Of a DNA stretch of 64,000 bases, positions 11,041 to 22,649 are shown one piece after another. Numbering within the stretch: position 1 is the first letter of the stretch; each line of letters begins with the position of its first letter. Location of the stretch: contig CM060953.1 in the NCBI GenBank assembly GCA_030765055.1, forward strand, positions 7,975,800 to 8,039,799, written 5' to 3'. This DNA is from Mantis religiosa. Its lineage: Eukaryota; Arthropoda; Insecta; Mantodea; Mantidae. The translations under genes and the position numbers were made by a program. The notes under the pieces are model-generated. The model saw nothing but the letters and a program-made list of their open reading frames with translations. It did no database searches and had not been told where the DNA came from.

Positions 11041-13224
11041 ACTATAAAGCCCGGGTCTTAAAGTACTTACAGCATAGTAAGTCGTCATTAAGGTAGTTGT
11101 CTCACGTGTTTATGAGAACTCCTAGTGGTTTACTATAAAGCCCGGGCCTTAAAGTACTTACAGCATAGTAAGTCGTCATTAAGGTAGTTGTCTCATGTGT
11201 TTATGAGAACTCCTAGTGGTTTACTATAAAGCCCAGGCCTTAAAGTACTTACAGCATAGTAAGTCGTCATTAAGGTAGTTGTCTCATGTGTTTATGAGAA
11301 CTCCTAGTGGTTTACTATAAAGCCCGGGCCTTAAAGTACTTACAGCATAGTAAGTCGTCATTAAGGTAGTTGTCTCATGTGTTTATGAGAACTCCTAGTG
11401 GTTTACTATAAAGCCCGGGCCTTAAAGTACTTACAACATAGTAAGTCATCATTAAGGTAGTTGTCTCATGTGTTTATGAGAACTCCTAGTGGTTTACTAT
11501 AAAGCCCAGGCCTTAAAGTACTTACAGCATAGTAAGTCGCCATTAAGGTAGTTGTCTCATGTGTTTATGAGAACTCCTAGTGGTTTACTATAAAGCCCGG
11601 GCCTTAAAGTACTTACAGCATAGTAAGTCGTCATTAAGGTAGTTGTCTCATGTGTTTATGAGAACTCCTAGTGGTTTACTATAAAGCCCGGGTCTTAAAG
11701 TACTTACAGCATAGTAAGTCGCCATTAAGGTAGTTGTCTCATGTGTTTATGAGAACTCCTAGTGGTTAACTATAAAGCCCGGACCTTAAAGTACTTACAG
11801 CATAGTAAGTCGTCATTAAGGTAGTTGTCTCATGTGTTTATGAGAACTCCTAGTGGTTTATTATAAAGCCCGGATCTTAAAGTACTTACAGCATAGTAAG
11901 TCGCCATTAGAGTAGTTGTCTCATGTGTTTATGAGAACTCCTAGTGGTTAACTATAAAGCCCGGACCTTAAAGTACTTACAGCATAGTAAGTCGTCATTA
12001 AGGTAGTTGTCTCATGTGTTTATGAGAACTCCTAGTGGTTTACTATAAGGCCCGGGTCTTAAAGTACTTACAGCATAGTAAGTCGCCATTAAGGTAGTTG
12101 TCTCATGTGTTTATGAGAACTCCTAGTGGTTAACTATAAAGCCCGGACCTTAAAGTACTTACAGCATAGTAAGTCGTCATTAAGGTAGTTGTCTCATGTG
12201 TTTATGAGAACTCCTAATGGTTAACTATAAAGCCCGGGCCTTAAAGTACTTACAGCATAGTAAGTCGTCATTAAGGTAGTTGTCTCATGTGTTTATGAGA
12301 ACTCCTAGTGGTTTACTATAAAGCCCGGACCTTAAAGTACTTACAGCATAGTAAGTCGTCATTAAGGTAGTTGTCTCATGTGTTTATGAGAACTCCTAGT
12401 GGTTAACTATAAAGCCCGGACCTTAAAGTACTTACAGCATAGTAAGTCGCCATTAAGGTAGTTGTCTCATGTGTTTATGAGAACTCCTAGTGGTTAACTA
12501 TAAAGCCCGGGCCTTAAAGTACTTACAGCATAGTAAGTCGTCATTAAGGTAGTTGTCTCATGTGTTTATGAGAACTCCTAGTTGTTTGCTATAAAGCCCG
12601 GGCCTTAAAGTACTTACAGCATAGTAAGTCGTCATTAAGGTAGTTGTCTCATGTGTTTATGAGAACTCCTAGTGGTTAACTATAAAGCCCGGACCTTAAA
12701 GTACTTACAGCATAGTAAGTCGCCATTAATGTAGTTGTCTCATGTGTTTATGAGAACTCCTAGTGGTTTACTATAAAGCCCGGGCCTTAAAGTACTTACA
12801 GCATAGTAAGTCGTCATTAAGGTAGTTGTCTCATGTGTTTATGAGAACTGCTAGTGGTTTAGTATAAAGCCCGGGCCTTAAAGTACTTACAGCATAGTAA
12901 GTCGTCATTAAGGTAGTTGTCTCATGTGTTTATGAGAACTCCTAGTTGTTTACTATAAAGCCCGGGCCTTAAAGTACTTACAGCATAGTAAGTCGTCATT
13001 AAGGTAGTTGTCTCATGTGTTTATGAGAACTGCTAGTGGTTAACTATAAAGCCCGGTCCTTAAAGTACTTACAGCATAGTAAGTCGTCATTAAGGTAGTT
13101 GTCTCATGTGTTTATGAGAACTCCTAGTGGTTAACTATAAAGCCCGGGCCTTAAAGTACTTACAGCATAGTAAGTCGTCATTAAGGTAGTTGTCTCATGT
13201 GTTTATGAGAACTCCTAGTGGTTT
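11041..13224 (+). repeat. 91-bp tandem array derived from SINE-A, 24 units
   Basis: The landmark actataaagcccggg starts at 11041, 11132, 11223 and so on. The last unit ends at 13224, so 24 units fit a 91-bp period with almost no indels. Units differ by scattered substitutions (cgtcatt/cgccatt, ggtttac/ggttaac), and some variants alternate, suggesting higher-order copying of two-unit blocks. A diverged single copy precedes the linker and tRNA-like head at 56215-56305, and the same linker plus head follows the array at 13225. The array is therefore an expansion inside a SINE-A element. Confidence 0.95.
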
Positions 13225-13435
13225 ACTGGGGAAAACACGAGTCAGTTGGAGAATTTAATGTCATGTTGGCACGTTGGCCATAGTAGCTCATTGGTTAGAG
13301 AGGCTGGACGGAGACCAGAAGATCCGTAGTTCAAATCCCGGCTATGGCATTGAATTTTTCAGTCTGACACTATCTTTCCATACTTTAGCCTACACACGGC
13401 TAGTGTGAAGGAACAATTAATTTCCATTACACTTT
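13225..13435 (+). mobile_element. SINE-A linker, tRNA-like head and tail
   Basis: Linker acgagtcagttggagaattt, then head with A box tagtagctcattggttagag and B box agttcaaatcc, then the tail beginning ttgaatttttcagtctgac. It is the downstream half of the element whose upstream 91-bp unit expanded into the preceding array. Confidence 0.8.
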
Positions 13436-13609
13436 TACATTGTTATATTGTTGTGAAGCACTTTAATTTCAACAATGAAGTCAATATTGTTTCTTCGTTC
13501 ACTGGTTTCTTTTCAGTTCCACACGATATATTTATGCACAGAACTACATTAAAATATTTTAGGTATAACTACTAATTGTGCAAAAATTATACTTCCTAAG
13601 GAATTATTC

Positions 13610-13700
13610 TGGTAAAAGACAACTTCCAACCCAGTCTAGAATCGAACCCAGAACTTCGGGATTGATAAACTAGAATTCTGACTACTCGACCTAAGTAAGT
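13610..13700 (-). mobile_element. Possible degenerate tRNA-like SINE
   Basis: The minus strand contains a good B box, gggttcgattct, with a weak A-box-like segment upstream (ggtcgagtagtcag). No body or tail shared with the other families was seen. Confidence 0.3.
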
Positions 13701-13849
13701 TCTCTAATAATTTTCATAACCATCATCATTTAAGAATTTTGTATACAACCAAAAATAAATGTCTAGATATTTCCAGCCTTCAATTGTTTATAAGTTTTAA
13801 TCGTCATTAACAATTTGAATATAGAGTTATAAATATACTTAGCGAACAA

Positions 13850-14155
13850 CTCTCATCTAAGACAATAGTACAGTTAATTCAAAAGAAATCGCTGTTTTCT
13901 TAGTGAGGAATTTCGTGAAGGACTAAGTCCAAGAACTGTTGTTTCTGATAAAATATTGTCGCTGTTTGGCGGACATGTTATGAATTTATTGGACATTGAT
14001 ATGAGTCAACAGTTAGACGTGAGAAAACTTTGTTGTCATAAACTGACTACCGATCAAAAACAACAACGTATTGATTGCTACAGTAAAACTTTGGAAAAAT
14101 TCCAAGGTAACACTTCAAATTTGGTTTGGAATATCGTTACCGCTGATAGGATTAG
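13850..14155 (+). pseudogene. Mariner transposase, N-terminal part, split by an insertion
   Basis: Encodes MSQQLDVRKLCCHKL and TTDQKQQRIDCYSKTLEKFQ, then TSNLVWNIVTAD. In mariner transposases this region leads into the first catalytic Asp (VTxDE-W). The upstream frame also yields FLSEEFREGLSPRTVV. The sequence breaks at about 14155 where SINE-C and its array are inserted, and resumes at about 16853. Relatives are at 19600-20340, 44640-45110 and 48780-49320, all minus strand. Confidence 0.8.
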
Positions 14156-14284
14156 GATTTCATTACGAAGGGGATTCGGTAGGAAGGCCAGCATGCTGGG
14201 CCCATTGTTCCTATGTCTCCAAGTGGAGTACCTCCGGGAGGAAGGATGAGGCGAAGGAGACAGAGGGCGGCCGACCCTAGGGCA
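14150..14284 (-). mobile_element. SINE-C 3' region
   Basis: Matches the reverse complement of 62785-62880, for example ctccgggaggaaggatgagg here against cctcatccttcctcccgggg there. It forms the distal end of a minus-strand SINE-C whose body has been expanded. Confidence 0.75.
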
Positions 14285-16450
14285 GGGTCCCTACAGTTTA
14301 CTTCGATAGAGACTTCCCCCGACAGGTCAGGACAACGAACTCACTCCCCTACAAGCCACGACAGTACAGAGAGCAGTGTCCCTACAGTTTACTTGGATAG
14401 AGACTTCCCCCGACAGGCCAGGACAACGAACTAGCTCCCCTACAAGCCACGACAGTACAGAGAGCAGGGTCCATACAGTTTACTTGGATAGAGACTTCCC
14501 CCGACAGGCTAGGACAACGAACTCGCTCCACTACAAGTCACGACAGTACAGAGAGCAGGGTCCCTACAGTTTACTTGGATAGAGACTTCCCCCGACAGGC
14601 CAGGACAACGAACTCGCTCCCCTACAAGCCACGACAGTACAGAGAGCAGGGTCCATAGAGTTTACTTGGATAGAGACTTCCCCCGACAGGCCAGGACAAC
14701 GAACTCACTCCCCTACAAGCCACGACAGTACAGAGAGCAGGGTCCCTAAAGTTTACTTCGATAGAGACTTCCCCCGACAGGTCAGGACAACGAACTCACT
14801 CCCCTACAAGCCACGACAGTACAGAGAGCAGGATCCCTACAGTTTACTTCGATAGAGATTTCCCCCGACATGCCAGGACAACGAACTCGCTCCCCTACAA
14901 GCCACGACAGTACAGAGAGCAGGGTCCCTACAGTTTACTTGGATAGAGACTTCCCCCGACAGGCCAGGACAACGAACTCACTCCCCTACAAGCCACGACA
15001 GTACAGAGAGCAGGGTCCCTACAGTTTACTTGGATAGAGACTTACCCCGACAGGCCAGGACAACGAACTCGCTACCCTACAAGCCACGACAGTACAGAGA
15101 GCAGGGTCCCTACAGTTTACTTCGATAGAGACTTCCCCCGACATGCCAGGACAACGAACTCGCTCCCCTACAAGCCACGACAGTACAGAGAGCAGGGTCC
15201 CTACAGTTTACTTGGATAGAGACTTTCCCCGACAGGCCAGGACAACGAACTCGCTCCCCTACAAGCCACGACAGTACAGAGAGCAGGGTCCCTGTAGTTT
15301 ACTTGGATAGAGACTTCCCCCGACAGGCCAGGCCAACAAACTCGCTCCCCTTTAAGCCACGACAGTACAGAGAGCAGGGTCCCTACAGTTTACTTGGATA
15401 GAGACTTCCCCCGACAGGCCAGAACAACGAACTCGCTCCACTACAAGCCACGACAGTACAAAGAGCAGGAGCCCTACAGTTTACTTGGATAGAGACTTCC
15501 CCCGACAGGCCAGGACAACGAACTTGCTCCCCTTTAAGCCACGACAGTACAGAGAGCAGGAGCCCTACAGTTTACTTGGATAGAGACTTCCCCCGACAGG
15601 CCAGGTCAACAAACTCGCTCCCCTTTAAGTCACGACAGTACAGAGAGCAGGGTCCCTACAGTTTACTTCGATAGAGACTTCCCCCGACAGGCCAGGACAA
15701 CGAACTCGCTCCACTACAAGCCACGACAGTACAAAGAGCAGGAGCCCTACAGTTTACTTGGATAGAGACTTCCCCCGACAGGCCAGGACAACGAACTTGC
15801 TCCCCTTTAAGCCACGACAGTACAGAGAGCAGGAGCCCTACAGTTTACTTGGATAGAGACTTCCCCCGACAGGCCAGGCCAACAAACTCGCTCCCCTTTA
15901 AGTCACGACAGTACAGAGAGAAGGGTCCCTACAGTTTACTTGGATAGAGACTTTCCCCGACAGGCCAGAACAACGAACTCGCTCCCCTACAAGCCACGAC
16001 AGTACAGAGAGCAGGGTCCCTACAGTTTACTTGGATAGAGACTTCCCCCGACAGGCCAGGCCAACAAACTCGCTCCCCTTTAAGTCACGGCAGTACAGAG
16101 AGAAGGGTCCCTACAGTTTACTTGGATAGAGACTTCCCCCGACAGGCCAGAACAACGAACCCGCTCCCCTACAAGCCACGACAGTACAGAGAGCAGGGTC
16201 CCTACAGTTTACTTGGATAGAGACTTCCCCCGACAGGCCAGAACAACGAACTCGCTCCACTACAAGCCACGACAGTACAGAGGGCAGGGTCCCTACAGTT
16301 TACTTGGATAGAGACTTCCCCCGACAGGCCAGGAAAACGAACTCGCTCCACTACAAGCCACGACAGTACAGAGGGCAGGGTCCCTACAGTTTACTTGGAT
16401 AGAGACTTCCCCCGACAGGCCAGGACAACGAACTCGCTCCCCTACTCCGG
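14285..16450 (-). repeat. 91-bp tandem array derived from the SINE-C body, about 24 units
   Basis: Landmark ctacagtttacttggataga recurs every 91 bp from 14291. Units carry variants (ctacaagcc/ctttaagcc, gggtccc/ggagccc) that recur in blocks. Its sequence is unrelated to the 91-bp array at 11041. The single-copy ancestor is visible in SINE-C at about 62680-62770 on the opposite strand (ctgtagggtagtttccaac, ctctgcactgtcatgg). Open frames rich in FTSIETSPDR-type translations are array artefacts. Confidence 0.95.
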
Positions 16451-16852
16451 GACGGCAACGAGCCCAGCAACCGAGCCCTAATGCTCCTAGCCAGGCGATC
16501 CGAGCCCCATAGGTCGCTGGCTGGCGGTCCCGAAATGGTCCCAGCTGAGGAGCGCAGACCGGCAACCGATCTACCGGAGGAGGAAGTAGTTTTCCTCAGA
16601 GCATATCATCCTGCCATGCACCGCCGAAACACCCGCCGACCCTTCAACACTGAAAGAGACCACCAGATGAGAGATGACATGAAATGATAATGGAGATGAA
16701 ATTGAGGGACAGGAAATTCGGGGGATGTAATTAACCTACCCAACATTCACCTAGCGACCTGGGAAAACACCCGAAAAACCCATGGGCCAGGTAGGTCGGC
16801 CACGGGAATCGAATGCGGGCCGCAGAGGAAACCGCCTGAGCCATCCCGCTTG
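16451..16852 (-). mobile_element. SINE-C body and tRNA-like head
   Basis: Reverse complement of 62366-62680: shared blocks include agcatatcatcctgccatg, gagaccaccagatgagagat and acctacccaacattcaccta. The tRNA-like head is at the right end, with reverse-complement B box gggaatcgaatgcggg and A box cctgagccatccc. Flanks ttaccgctgat (left, about 14144) and ttactgttgat (right, about 16855) may be a diverged target-site duplication in the interrupted mariner. Confidence 0.8.
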
Positions 16853-17290
16853 ATTTACTGTTGATGAATCTTGGATTTATTGTTATGATCCTGAAAATAA
16901 AAGCCAATCGACTCAATGGGTCTTTGAACATAACCTAGTCTATTAAAGTCTGACAAATAAACAGTCTGGGTAAGAAGATGGTTGTTATATTACTACTATA
17001 GTATTACAGGATAGACTTACTGATTGTACACAAACGTTTCTTTATAATTTCTTTTTAAAAAGATCTTTAAAAATACCAAACTTAAAAAATAATTTTAATC
17101 ATGAAAACAAAAGTAATAACTGAGTATCTAGATGTCCAGAAACATACAATCTTGACCTGGTACATCGTGATTTTTTTTGTTTCTTTACAAAATTGAAGAT
17201 AAAATACCTGGAATCAAATTTTCATCATGAATCAGTAGAATATTTTGGAAAACAATAAAGCCATGTATAATTTCTAATACGTAATGCTTA
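16853..17290 (+). pseudogene. Mariner transposase, continuation after the insertion
   Basis: Resumes with VDESWIYCYDPENKSQSTQW and VFEHN, the segment containing the first catalytic Asp, exactly where the left part stops. Further on it aligns with the reverse complement of 19650-19930 (for example aactgagtatctagatgtcc) but is too decayed to read as protein. Confidence 0.75.
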
Positions 17291-17517
17291 AGTAGGGATA
17301 TAATTGAAGGTTAAGAGGGATACAATAGACAAAACGATATTCAGATGTGTGAAGACTGAGCATTTCCGTTGTGTCCACGAAAGGTTTATTGTACATAAAC
17401 TGTACGCTAAGTATTTTGTGTGGTGAGTTTTTTTCTATGTCTTACAGTTTATAGTTATACAAACGTCATTCAGAATGAAGAGAACTTTGAGGTCATTCTC
17501 AAAAACCTCAAAATGTA
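17291..17517. other. Unassigned AT-rich sequence
   Basis: Nothing recognised before the TA target of the next mariner at 17516-17517. Confidence 0.5.
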
Positions 17518-18829
17518 CGAGGCTGGGTCAAAAAGTAATGCCTCCTATTTTTTTCCTTAAATAAGTTATGTGAAAACTTTGAATCTGGCGCAATTCCTCA
17601 AACCTTCTTCTCCAATCCCCTGCAGTAGTAACTTCCTAAGTCAACAGGTGGCAGCACTGCATCCTCTTGCAAAATGGCTGACATCGACATTCGTATTAGA
17701 CAGGGTTCTGTGATTGAATTTTTGACTGCGGAAGGTGAAACGCCAATTCGCATTCACGAAAGGCGAAAAAATGTGTATGGTGATGCAACGGTGGATGTCA
17801 GCACTGTTATACGATGTGTTCGTCGCTGTAACGAAGCTGAAGGGCAAACACCATTGGCAGATGAAAAGCGAAGCGGCAGTGACTCCATGCAACATTCAGC
17901 GAGTCGATGACATCATTCGTGGTGATCGCCGGGTAACAACAGGTGAATTGCGTCGTATTACCTCCCTCAGTAAAGGCAGTGTGATGACCATTATTCAACA
18001 ATTGGGTTACTCAGACGTTTGTTCACGTTGGGTACCAAGAATGTTAACCGCCCAAAACAAAGAAACAAGGAAAACAATAGCCTCCGAGCACTTGCAGCGC
18101 TTCAATTAGGAGGTAGAGGAGTTTCTGGAAAAAATTGTTACTGGAGACGAAACGTGGGTTCATTTATTTGAACATGAATCAAAGAGGCAGTCAATGAAAT
18201 GGCATCACACAACGTCACCGAAGAAAAAAATTCAAAACTCAGCGGTCGGCAGGGAAAGTTATGGCCACAGTGTTTTGGGATGCAGAGGGTATGCTTATGA
18301 TTGAGTTTTTGGAGCAGAGATGCACAATAAATTCTGTCCAATACGTCAGAACTCTCAAAAAGCTGAAAGCACGTCTTCGCCGAGTTCGCCCAACAAAAAC
18401 TATGGCGGATGTTCTTCTTTTGCATGACAATGCAAGACCACACACCAGCCGTTACACCACTGTAGAAATTGAGAAATTGGGATGGCAAGTCTTACCTCAC
18501 CCTCCATACAGCCCTGACCTGGCACCATCAGACTTTCATCTGTTCGGGCCAGTAAAGGAAGCTCATGGTGGGATTCATTTTGAAGATGAGGAGGCCGTGA
18601 AAACGTCCGTGCGTCAATGGCTTAGGAAGCAAGACCGAGTGTTTTACCACACTGGAATACATTCCCTAGTTAAAAGGTGGACCAAAACTGTGGAAAGGAC
18701 GGGGATTATATTAAATAGTGACAAATTAATCGTCAATGTTGTAGTTTTCAAACTATGTAAATTGGATTCAATTTTCTTGGCAATTAAAAGAGAAAAAAAT
18801 AGGAGGCATTACTTTTTGACCCACTCTCG
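17518..18829 (+). mobile_element. Mariner element with both terminal inverted repeats
   Basis: The element is 1312 bp between TA dinucleotides at 17516-17517 and 18830-18831. The left end begins cgaggctgggtcaaaaagta. The right end reads cgagagtgggtcaaaaagta on the other strand, and matching continues through atgcctcctatttttt. Size, TIR length near 30 bp and TA duplication are standard for mariner. The transposase inside is broken, so it could move only if a transposase were supplied from elsewhere. Confidence 0.95.
17674..18717 (+). pseudogene. Mariner transposase, DD34D type, disabled
   Basis: Begins MADIDIRIRQGSVIEFLTAE, the N-terminal helix-turn-helix region, and continues through RRVTTGELRRITSLSKGSV and SRWVPRMLT (the linker motif). 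The first catalytic Asp is in IVTGDETWVH near 18140, the second in LLHDNARPHTS near 18420 and the third in APSDFHLF near 18528, giving the DD34D spacing. Lesions are a frameshift near 17880, a stop at 18107-18109 and a frameshift in the A run near 18227. Length is otherwise that of a normal mariner transposase of about 345 residues. Confidence 0.93.
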
Positions 18830-19599
18830 TACTCCACAATTGTAATGAAAATATCTTAAACTTGTTTTACCTAATAAAAGCGGTTACAATCTTTATATTG
18901 AGAAAATCAAATTGCTCGAGAATAAATCATGAAACAGGAACTTTCAAACGGGCGCATCATATTTTTAATTGTTGAGGTTTGCAGGCGAGCAGCAGTTAGG
19001 TAAACCTATGCTAGTTGATCTAAAGAAAATAACAAACCTAGGTATCTTCAAAGCGACCCGCCATCTTATTTAAGCTCAATAACACAGCTGTGCTACAAAA
19101 CTGAGAGAATATTCACATGGTCGAAGCTGCGTTGTTGGTGGTCGCCAAATAAATCATATCTGTGAGTGATAAATGGCTAGCCAAGCACACACATGCGGTA
19201 ATTTTAACAAACTATTTGAACTGTTATTTACAGTTATAACACTGAAATATAGAGAAACTATATATCGATTATCACTGTTGTTTATCTCCGCAGTATCAAA
19301 AAATTATTAACATACAAATGTGAGTTCCGCCGCTGTTATAATTGGTTGCAGTGCACACATCAATTCTGCAATCCAGTTTGTCCCAGTTCCCCTCATTACG
19401 CCGCCATGCACAGGATAATTTACGATCACTGTACAATGTACATGAAATAGAAACCTAACCTTATAAACAAGCTTTTGTTTTGTCACCTACAGAAGGCGGC
19501 ACTGGGAAGTTTTACACAAACATGGAAAAAGGTATTCGAAATTATATAATTTACCTATTCTTTATCAAAACATTTCCCTTTTAACATCAACACATATCC
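18830..19599. other. Unassigned sequence
   Basis: No repeats, boxes or coding motifs recognised. Confidence 0.5.
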
Positions 19600-20340
19600 G
19601 AAAGCACTTCATAAAATAATGTTGTTACTTCCTCAGAATCTACAACAATCAGTTTTTATAATGTCTCACTGCTTCTTATGTGGAAAAATATGATTACACG
19701 TATTTTATGTTTAATTTTTGTAAACAGTCACAAGGTGGCTTCATGGTGCAGGGTATCAGGATACTCAGTTGTTTTGTCGTATGCGTTGTCATTTTGTAAA
19801 CTTATTTTTCAATTTTGGTACTTTTAACGAACGTTTACAAACATTTTCAGTAAACAGACATCTTCTAATGCCGTAGTAGCAATACGACAGCCATCTTCTT
19901 AACAACACTGTCAATTTGTCGAACGTTTGTAGACTTAGGTTATGTTTGAAAGGTCCATTTAGTCCATTGAATTTTGTTTTCAAGATCATAGCAATAAATC
20001 CAAGATTCATCAACAGTAACGATATTCCAAACCAAATTTGAAGTGTCACCTTGGAATGTTTCCAGAGTTTTTCTGTAGCAATCAATACGTTGTTGTTTCT
20101 GATCGGTAGTCAGTTTATGACAACAAAGTTTTCTCACGTCTAACTGTTGATGTATTTGACTCATACCAATGTCCAACATGTCCGTCAGTAACAACAGTTC
20201 TTGGACTTAGTTTCTCACGAAATTCATCATTAAGAAAAAACCGATCACTTTTGAGTTTATTGTAACAATTATAAATTGTCTTAGATCTGCATTCTTTACC
20301 AAATGCATTTTTAAGTAGATCTTTACATTATTTAGGTGTT
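19600..20340 (-). pseudogene. Mariner fragment, irritans-like, minus strand
   Basis: Frames on the minus strand encode MSQIHQQLDVRKLCCHKL, TTDQKQQRIDCYRKTLE, then IVTVDESWIYCYDLENK, and in another frame FFLNDEFREKLSPRTVV. These correspond to the linker region and first catalytic Asp of mariner transposases. Several frameshifts separate the blocks. No TIR pair was seen. It is close kin to the copies at 13850, 44640 and 48780. Confidence 0.8.
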
Positions 20341-20370
20341 AATGATAGTTGAAAACCGTAATACATTATA

Positions 20371-21300
20371 AGAGGGCTGTTCAATAAAGAATGGTCATAA
20401 TTTTTTCACGGTCATAACTTTTCACAATAAAATTCAATCTCATTATATTCTGCTAGCTTAATCTGAAGCAAACACGCCGTAGTACTTTCATTGTTGGTAC
20501 TCCTGGTTTCCGCCTGTAAGAACCAGGCAAGTTCAGACATGTTCAGTTTCGCCTACCGCTGCAATGGAGCTAACATGTAGTTAAAGTTGATGTTAGAGGA
20601 AGATCCGGATTTTCTTTCAAACGTAATCACTGCTGATGAAACTTGCCTACATCATTTTAATCCTGAGAGCAAACAGCAAAGCTCAGTGTAGAAATCTCCT
20701 TCATCACCAACCCCCGAAAAAGCAAAAGTGGTTGCTTCTGCTGAGAAAGTTACGGTAATCTCATTCTTTGATATTCATGGAATGATTTATCAGCATGTTG
20801 TACCTCCACATACATCAGTAACTGGACAATACTACAGGTATGTCCTGAAAACATTGCAAGTCCATATCAGACGCAAAAGACCACATTTCCGTGAAGCAGG
20901 CTGGATGCTGCACCAAGATAATGCGCGGCCGCATATTGCCAATGTTGTTGCTGAATATCTTGCAAAAATCAACGTGAAGTGCATCCTTAACCTTCCCTAT
21001 AGTCCGGATTTAGCCCAATGTGACTTTTGTCTATTCCCCAACTTGAAGAAACGCCTTCGTGGGAGGACTTATCCATCATCAGAAGCAGTGGTGAAGGCTG
21101 CGAAGGTGATTTTGAAGGATCTCTCAAAAATCGTTTCCAGCATGTCTTTGAAGACTGGCAGAAACGCTGGGACAAGTACATCGCATTCAGGGGAGACTGT
21201 TTGGAGAAGGACTATCAAAATTATGAGGATGAGTAGGGGTACATTTTCAAAAAAAAAAAAAAAAAAAAAAATGTGACCATTCTTTATCGAATAGCCGTCG
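20371..21300 (+). mobile_element. Internally deleted mariner-superfamily element with TIRs
   Basis: Lies between TA at 20369-20370 and TA at 21301-21302. Left end agagggctgttcaataaaga; right end on the other strand cgacggctattcgataaaga, both continuing atggtca. Total length is 930 bp, shorter than a full element because the coding sequence for the N-terminal DNA-binding region is gone. An A run of about 22 lies just inside the right TIR. Confidence 0.92.
20587..21236 (+). pseudogene. Mariner-like transposase, catalytic part only
   Basis: Encodes VITADETCLHHFNPESKQQS with the first Asp, a stop near 20689, then VISFFDIHGMIYQHVVP, LHQDNARPHIANVVAEYL with the second Asp, and LPYSPDLAQCDFCLFPNLKK with the third Asp (AQCDF in place of APSDF). 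A frameshift near 21120 leads to FQHVFEDWQKRWDKYI and a stop at 21234-21236. The N-terminal 120-150 residues expected for the family are absent. Confidence 0.88.
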
Positions 21301-21302
21301 TA

Positions 21303-21725
21303 TCACTAAAAGTATCAGTTGTCAAATTCATTTTTAGTTGAACACAAAATCTTTAAATGATACATGTGCCGTCCAGAAAGGCAGCCCTCAAGAAAACACA
21401 GAGTATGCGACTTCCTAGTGGCCCCGTCCCACTAGGAGGTTCACGAAATCTAAAAGTGAACCTCAAATATCAAAACGATACGAAATGTAAAGGAAGTGAC
21501 GTAAAGGTAATCCCGATAGGCGAAAAATCACTCCAGATCCGCCTACCTAACAGGGAAACACGAAGTGGTAAAAATAAGAATAGGTGGTGGACGAAAACTG
21601 GATCCGCGACTTCCTCTTCGTCACTTGGTCTTGGACATTCTGCACATAACACGTTTTTCATTATTATTTTATATATTATATCTGTGAAGGCTTCATTTGG
21701 AGGACGTATTATATAACTTTATATA
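21303..21725. other. Unassigned; open frame of 119 codons not supported
   Basis: The frame at 21357-21716 is rich in Ser, Lys and Arg and has no family signature. An opposing 63-codon frame overlaps it. I call no gene. Confidence 0.35.
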
Positions 21726-21935
21726 TTTTTTAAACCACACGTCCTTCAACGTTAAGTCATATCTAAGATGATGTTCAAATCAGTACACGGTACAAAGAGC
21801 CTATAGTTACTAAACATTCATCTTTCAGAATAAGAGAAAATCCGGTAGATAACTCACTCTGAGCCAGATTCGAACTTAGGAGCTCTTGAAAGTGAGGCAG
21901 AGACACTACCAGCTACGTCACATAGGCGGGAAGTT
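21726..21935 (-). mobile_element. SINE-B, near single-copy form
   Basis: Minus-strand order is tRNA-like head (cccgcctatgtgacgtagct and B box agttcgaatctgg), ctcagagtgagtt, then one body unit ending aacgttgaaggacgtg. It shows the unamplified arrangement of head plus a single 108-bp-like body. Confidence 0.75.
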
Positions 21936-22649
21936 AATTGTTATTGGTGCCAGGAAGGAGCAATCTAAATTAACAATTTTCAGTCATACGTTCCTGAAAT
22001 ATTTAACAAGAAAGATACATCCTGTGTAATCCTGTGCAACGGTTATTTTAATGCGGAATGAGATTTGCCTGTAGGTTTGGTTCGCTGAGCAAAATTCGGG
22101 GTTATGAAGTAGTTACCAGGGATCATCCACAATTTGCATTTTAAGTAACGCGGGCACACAGCGTCACTAATGAGAAAGTCGATATTTGTGATTGGAGCAG
22201 CACCAGCGACACTTTCTAACTCTAATTAAATTGTTTAGCGGTTTAACAGAGCAGAGATCACCGGTATCTTACACTGCAGGCTGAGTGTTGCAGTCTCATA
22301 CTACATGACAGAGTGAGGAGGCGAACAATAACTGTTCATATACAATTACAGCAATTTGTCATACATCGGCAGCCGCGAGAACTCATACATAACCTGATTG
22401 CATATTATAACAAGGAGAAAGAAGAGCTAATCAAAATCCCTTTTTCCCAGCAGATACTGCTATGTCTTGGATGGTACCTATAGCACTTTAATTCTCCAGG
22501 TACGTTGGTTAACTGAAGTCAGTAGAACTGTGATTTTGTCTTTCATTTGCGTCGCATGTTTTCTTCTCAGTAACCATAACGTGATGTAAACCAAAACTAT
22601 GACTATGACGCCATTTTTATTTCATTCAGATTCAATATTATAGTACAGT
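21936..22649. other. Unassigned sequence
   Basis: Nothing recognised. Confidence 0.5.

Noticed and set aside
11041..13224. CRISPR array
   Set aside because: The whole 91-bp unit is conserved, with no unique spacers, and the DNA is eukaryotic.
14213..16687. Open frames over the SINE-C array and head (68-97 codons)
   Set aside because: They follow the repeat unit, lack motifs and occur in several frames at once.
20371..21300. Retroposed sequence, because of the A run at 21250-21270
   Set aside because: TIRs at both ends and TA flanks show it is a DNA transposon. The A run lies inside the right TIR.
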